DNA from: Candidatus Nanopelagicales bacterium
GTDB taxonomy: Bacteria > Actinomycetota > Actinomycetes > S36-B12 > GCA-2699445
Direction of reading: 5' to 3'
DNA: 7,326 bases
Assembly (NCBI GenBank): GCA_029939085.1
Contig: JAOZTQ010000067.1
Location: forward strand, 1 to 7,326
Shown here one piece after another: positions 6,604 to 7,326 of this stretch; position 1 is the first letter of the stretch; each line of letters opens with the position of its first letter. The position numbers and the translations under genes were made by a program. Below the pieces are notes generated by a model. The model saw nothing but the letters and a program-made list of their open reading frames with translations, was not told the DNA's origin and did not search any database.

Positions 6604-6704
6604 TCGAAGGTTTGATGCTTCGATTCGCGGGTAAACCGTAGGCGAGGCTTGGGGGGTCCCAGGCACTAGGGAGGAAGTACCTCCGTGTGACGTCGACGTA
6701 GGCG
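6604..6704 (+). promoter_or_regulatory. Potentially structured 5' leader of the secreted-protein gene, class unassigned
   Basis: Successive stems can be drawn on the plus strand. TCGAAG/CTTCGA pairs at 6604-6609 and 6618-6623. GCTTGGG/CCCAGGC pairs at 6647-6653 and 6658-6664, 7 bp with one G-U and a GGGT loop. GGAGG/CCTCC pairs at 6670-6674 and 6680-6684 around the loop AAGTA, and can be extended by CAC/GTG (6664-6666 with 6685-6687) across a 3-nt bulge, which would compete for C6664. A perfect palindrome ACGTCGACGT lies at 6690-6699. The octamer CGTAGGCG appears at 6637-6644 and again at 6697-6704. The stretch from GGGTAAACCG to CCTCCG loosely recalls parts of actinobacterial c-di-AMP (ydaO-type) riboswitches, but the conserved 3' core is not found, so I do not assign it. 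Regulation of the downstream gene is inference from position. Confidence 0.35.
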
Positions 6705-6778
6705 TTGGTGATTGCACGAGCCCGGTTGCGGTGCTGGTGTGGTGGTCAGTTTATTTGCGTTGGCTCACGTAGTGATGC

Positions 6779-6786
6779 AAAGGAAA
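6779..6786 (+). promoter_or_regulatory. Ribosome-binding site AAAGGAAA
   Basis: AGGA (6781-6784) lies 7 nt before the ATG at 6792. It fixes the start of the secreted-protein gene, which has no stop inside the window. Confidence 0.75.
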
Positions 6787-6791
6787 TCATC

Positions 6792-7326
6792 ATGAGTGAA
6801 AAAGAAACCTATTCAACAGGTCGTTCAATCCGGTTGGCTGGCGCAGGTATGGCAGGGCTGTTGATGTTGGGGATCGCGGGTACCGCTGCTCCAGCGATGG
6901 CGGCGTCAGATTCTGCGCAGACTCCAGGACAAGCGACCGTATCGGCGGGGGTAAATGCCAAGCAGTTCCGTAACTCGAAAGTTCGGTTCCATGCCGATAA
7001 GACCCAACCCACAAAGGGTGAAGTTGTTCGTTTGAAGGGCAAGGTGACCCGTGCTCATCATCACCACGTGCGTGTCGTCATTCAAAAGGAGCGCCCCAAC
7101 GGTGGTTGGAAGCGGATTAGCAAGACCTTCACGAATCACAACGGTCACTTTCATGTGAAGAAATCGTTCCGTCATGGCGACTTCAATGTGCGAGCAAAGT
7201 CTCAGGGTGGACATCTGAGCCGGCAGGTAGAAATCGACGTACAGTCCAACAAGCCAGATCCCAATCAAGTGCAGGTAGCTCCGGGGAATACGCAGGCCCT
7301 TTTGGACGCGGTAAAGACCGCCCCCA
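6792..7326 (+). CDS. Secreted histidine-rich protein with an Ig-like beta-sandwich domain (3' end outside window)
   Basis: The frame runs 178 codons from the ATG to the right edge without a stop. Residues 1-37 form a Sec signal peptide: polar and basic N-region (SEKETYSTGRSIR), hydrophobic core (AGMAGLLMLGIAG) and an AMA cleavage site before A38. Residues of about 62-150 follow the pattern K-x4-G-x2-V-x-L-x-G-x-V, then WKRISKTFT, G-x-F-x-V and a closing V-x-I-x-V. This is the layout of Ig-like domains that actinobacteria attach to exported hydrolases and surface proteins. The domain is unusually rich in histidine: HHHH at 89-92, NHNGHFH at 115-121, and single histidines at 67, 128 and 141. 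The mature part is strongly basic. After residue 150 a Pro/Asn linker begins, so a further domain probably follows beyond the window; it could be a cell-wall enzyme or a surface anchor, and cannot be told here. Confidence 0.85.
   Translation, partial: MSEKETYSTGRSIRLAGAGMAGLLMLGIAGTAAPAMAASDSAQTPGQATVSAGVNAKQFRNSKVRFHADKTQPTKGEVVRLKGKVTRAHHHHVRVVIQKERPNGGWKRISKTFTNHNGHFHVKKSFRHGDFNVRAKSQGGHLSRQVEIDVQSNKPDPNQVQVAPGNTQALLDAVKTAP

Larger units (their letters stand above)
6443..6791. other. Gene-free region, 349 bp, upstream of the secreted-protein gene
   Basis: No supported gene on either strand. The left part (6443-6600) has small hairpins without T-runs: TTTGC/GCAAA at 6480-6494, CGCAG/CTGCG at 6517-6536 and AGGT/ACCT at 6545-6558. 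The right part (6604-6704) holds a denser cluster of stems described separately. A G/T-rich run (6724-6748) and TCAC-GTA-GTGA (6765-6775) follow before the ribosome-binding site. No strict TANNNT -10 box stands out, so the transcription start is not located. Confidence 0.5.

Noticed and set aside
6620..6710. c-di-AMP (ydaO-type) riboswitch
   Set aside because: The stretch GGGTAAACCG to CCTCCG and the closing CGTAGGCG look vaguely similar, but I cannot find the conserved CCGACAGCTAAC-like 3' core on the plus strand or a closing P1 helix. A partial core-like string appears on the minus strand (reverse complement of about 6584-6606), where no gene would use it. Left unassigned; a covariance-model scan would decide.
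6906..7268. 120-codon minus-strand frame opposite the secreted-protein gene
   Set aside because: It is a shadow of the plus-strand frame, which has a signal peptide, a domain pattern and a ribosome-binding site.

Overview
The window reads like a chromosomal stretch of an actinobacterium (Actinomycetota) of moderate rather than high G+C content. Pointers are the GTG starts, starts with little or no Shine-Dalgarno sequence, an actinobacterial-type PrsW membrane protease, a membrane-anchored two-cysteine protein, a PGAP1-like esterase and a secreted Ig-like protein. This placement is inferred from protein style by eye. No rRNA, tRNA, CRISPR array, transposase or phage gene was found.

Layout. 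A PrsW-family intramembrane protease enters from the left edge, with its 5' end missing, and stops at 515. It converges on a minus-strand gene (536-1069) for a single-pass membrane-anchored extracytoplasmic protein. Everything after that is on the plus strand. In order: a metal-dependent amidohydrolase-superfamily decarboxylase with all expected metal ligands (1145-2155); a small DUF6790-like multi-pass membrane protein (2213-2680); a short-chain dehydrogenase-like protein whose catalytic tetrad is largely replaced (2856-3674); an alpha/beta-hydrolase with a complete Ser-Asp-His triad (3759-4952); and a TMEM175-type channel protein made of two fused homologous 6-TM repeats (5216-6442). A hairpin overlapping the TMEM175 stop codon may end that unit. 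A roughly 350-bp gene-free stretch rich in hairpins follows. It leads into a secreted, histidine-rich Ig-like protein (6792 to the right edge) whose 3' end lies outside the window.

How the genes relate. The decarboxylase and the DUF6790-like gene lie 57 bp apart, and the SDR and hydrolase 84 bp apart. Co-transcription is possible, but no single pathway is evident. Both GTG-started genes without a Shine-Dalgarno sequence (2213 and 2856) have a TANNNT box exactly 7 nt before the start, a pattern that fits leaderless transcription. The secreted protein has a clear Shine-Dalgarno sequence and a long potentially structured leader, so it is probably separately and post-transcriptionally regulated.

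I see no convincing new multi-gene system. The items most worth a second look are the tandem-repeat bacterial TMEM175, the SDR that keeps only the tyrosine of the N-S-Y-K tetrad, and the structured leader before the secreted protein.
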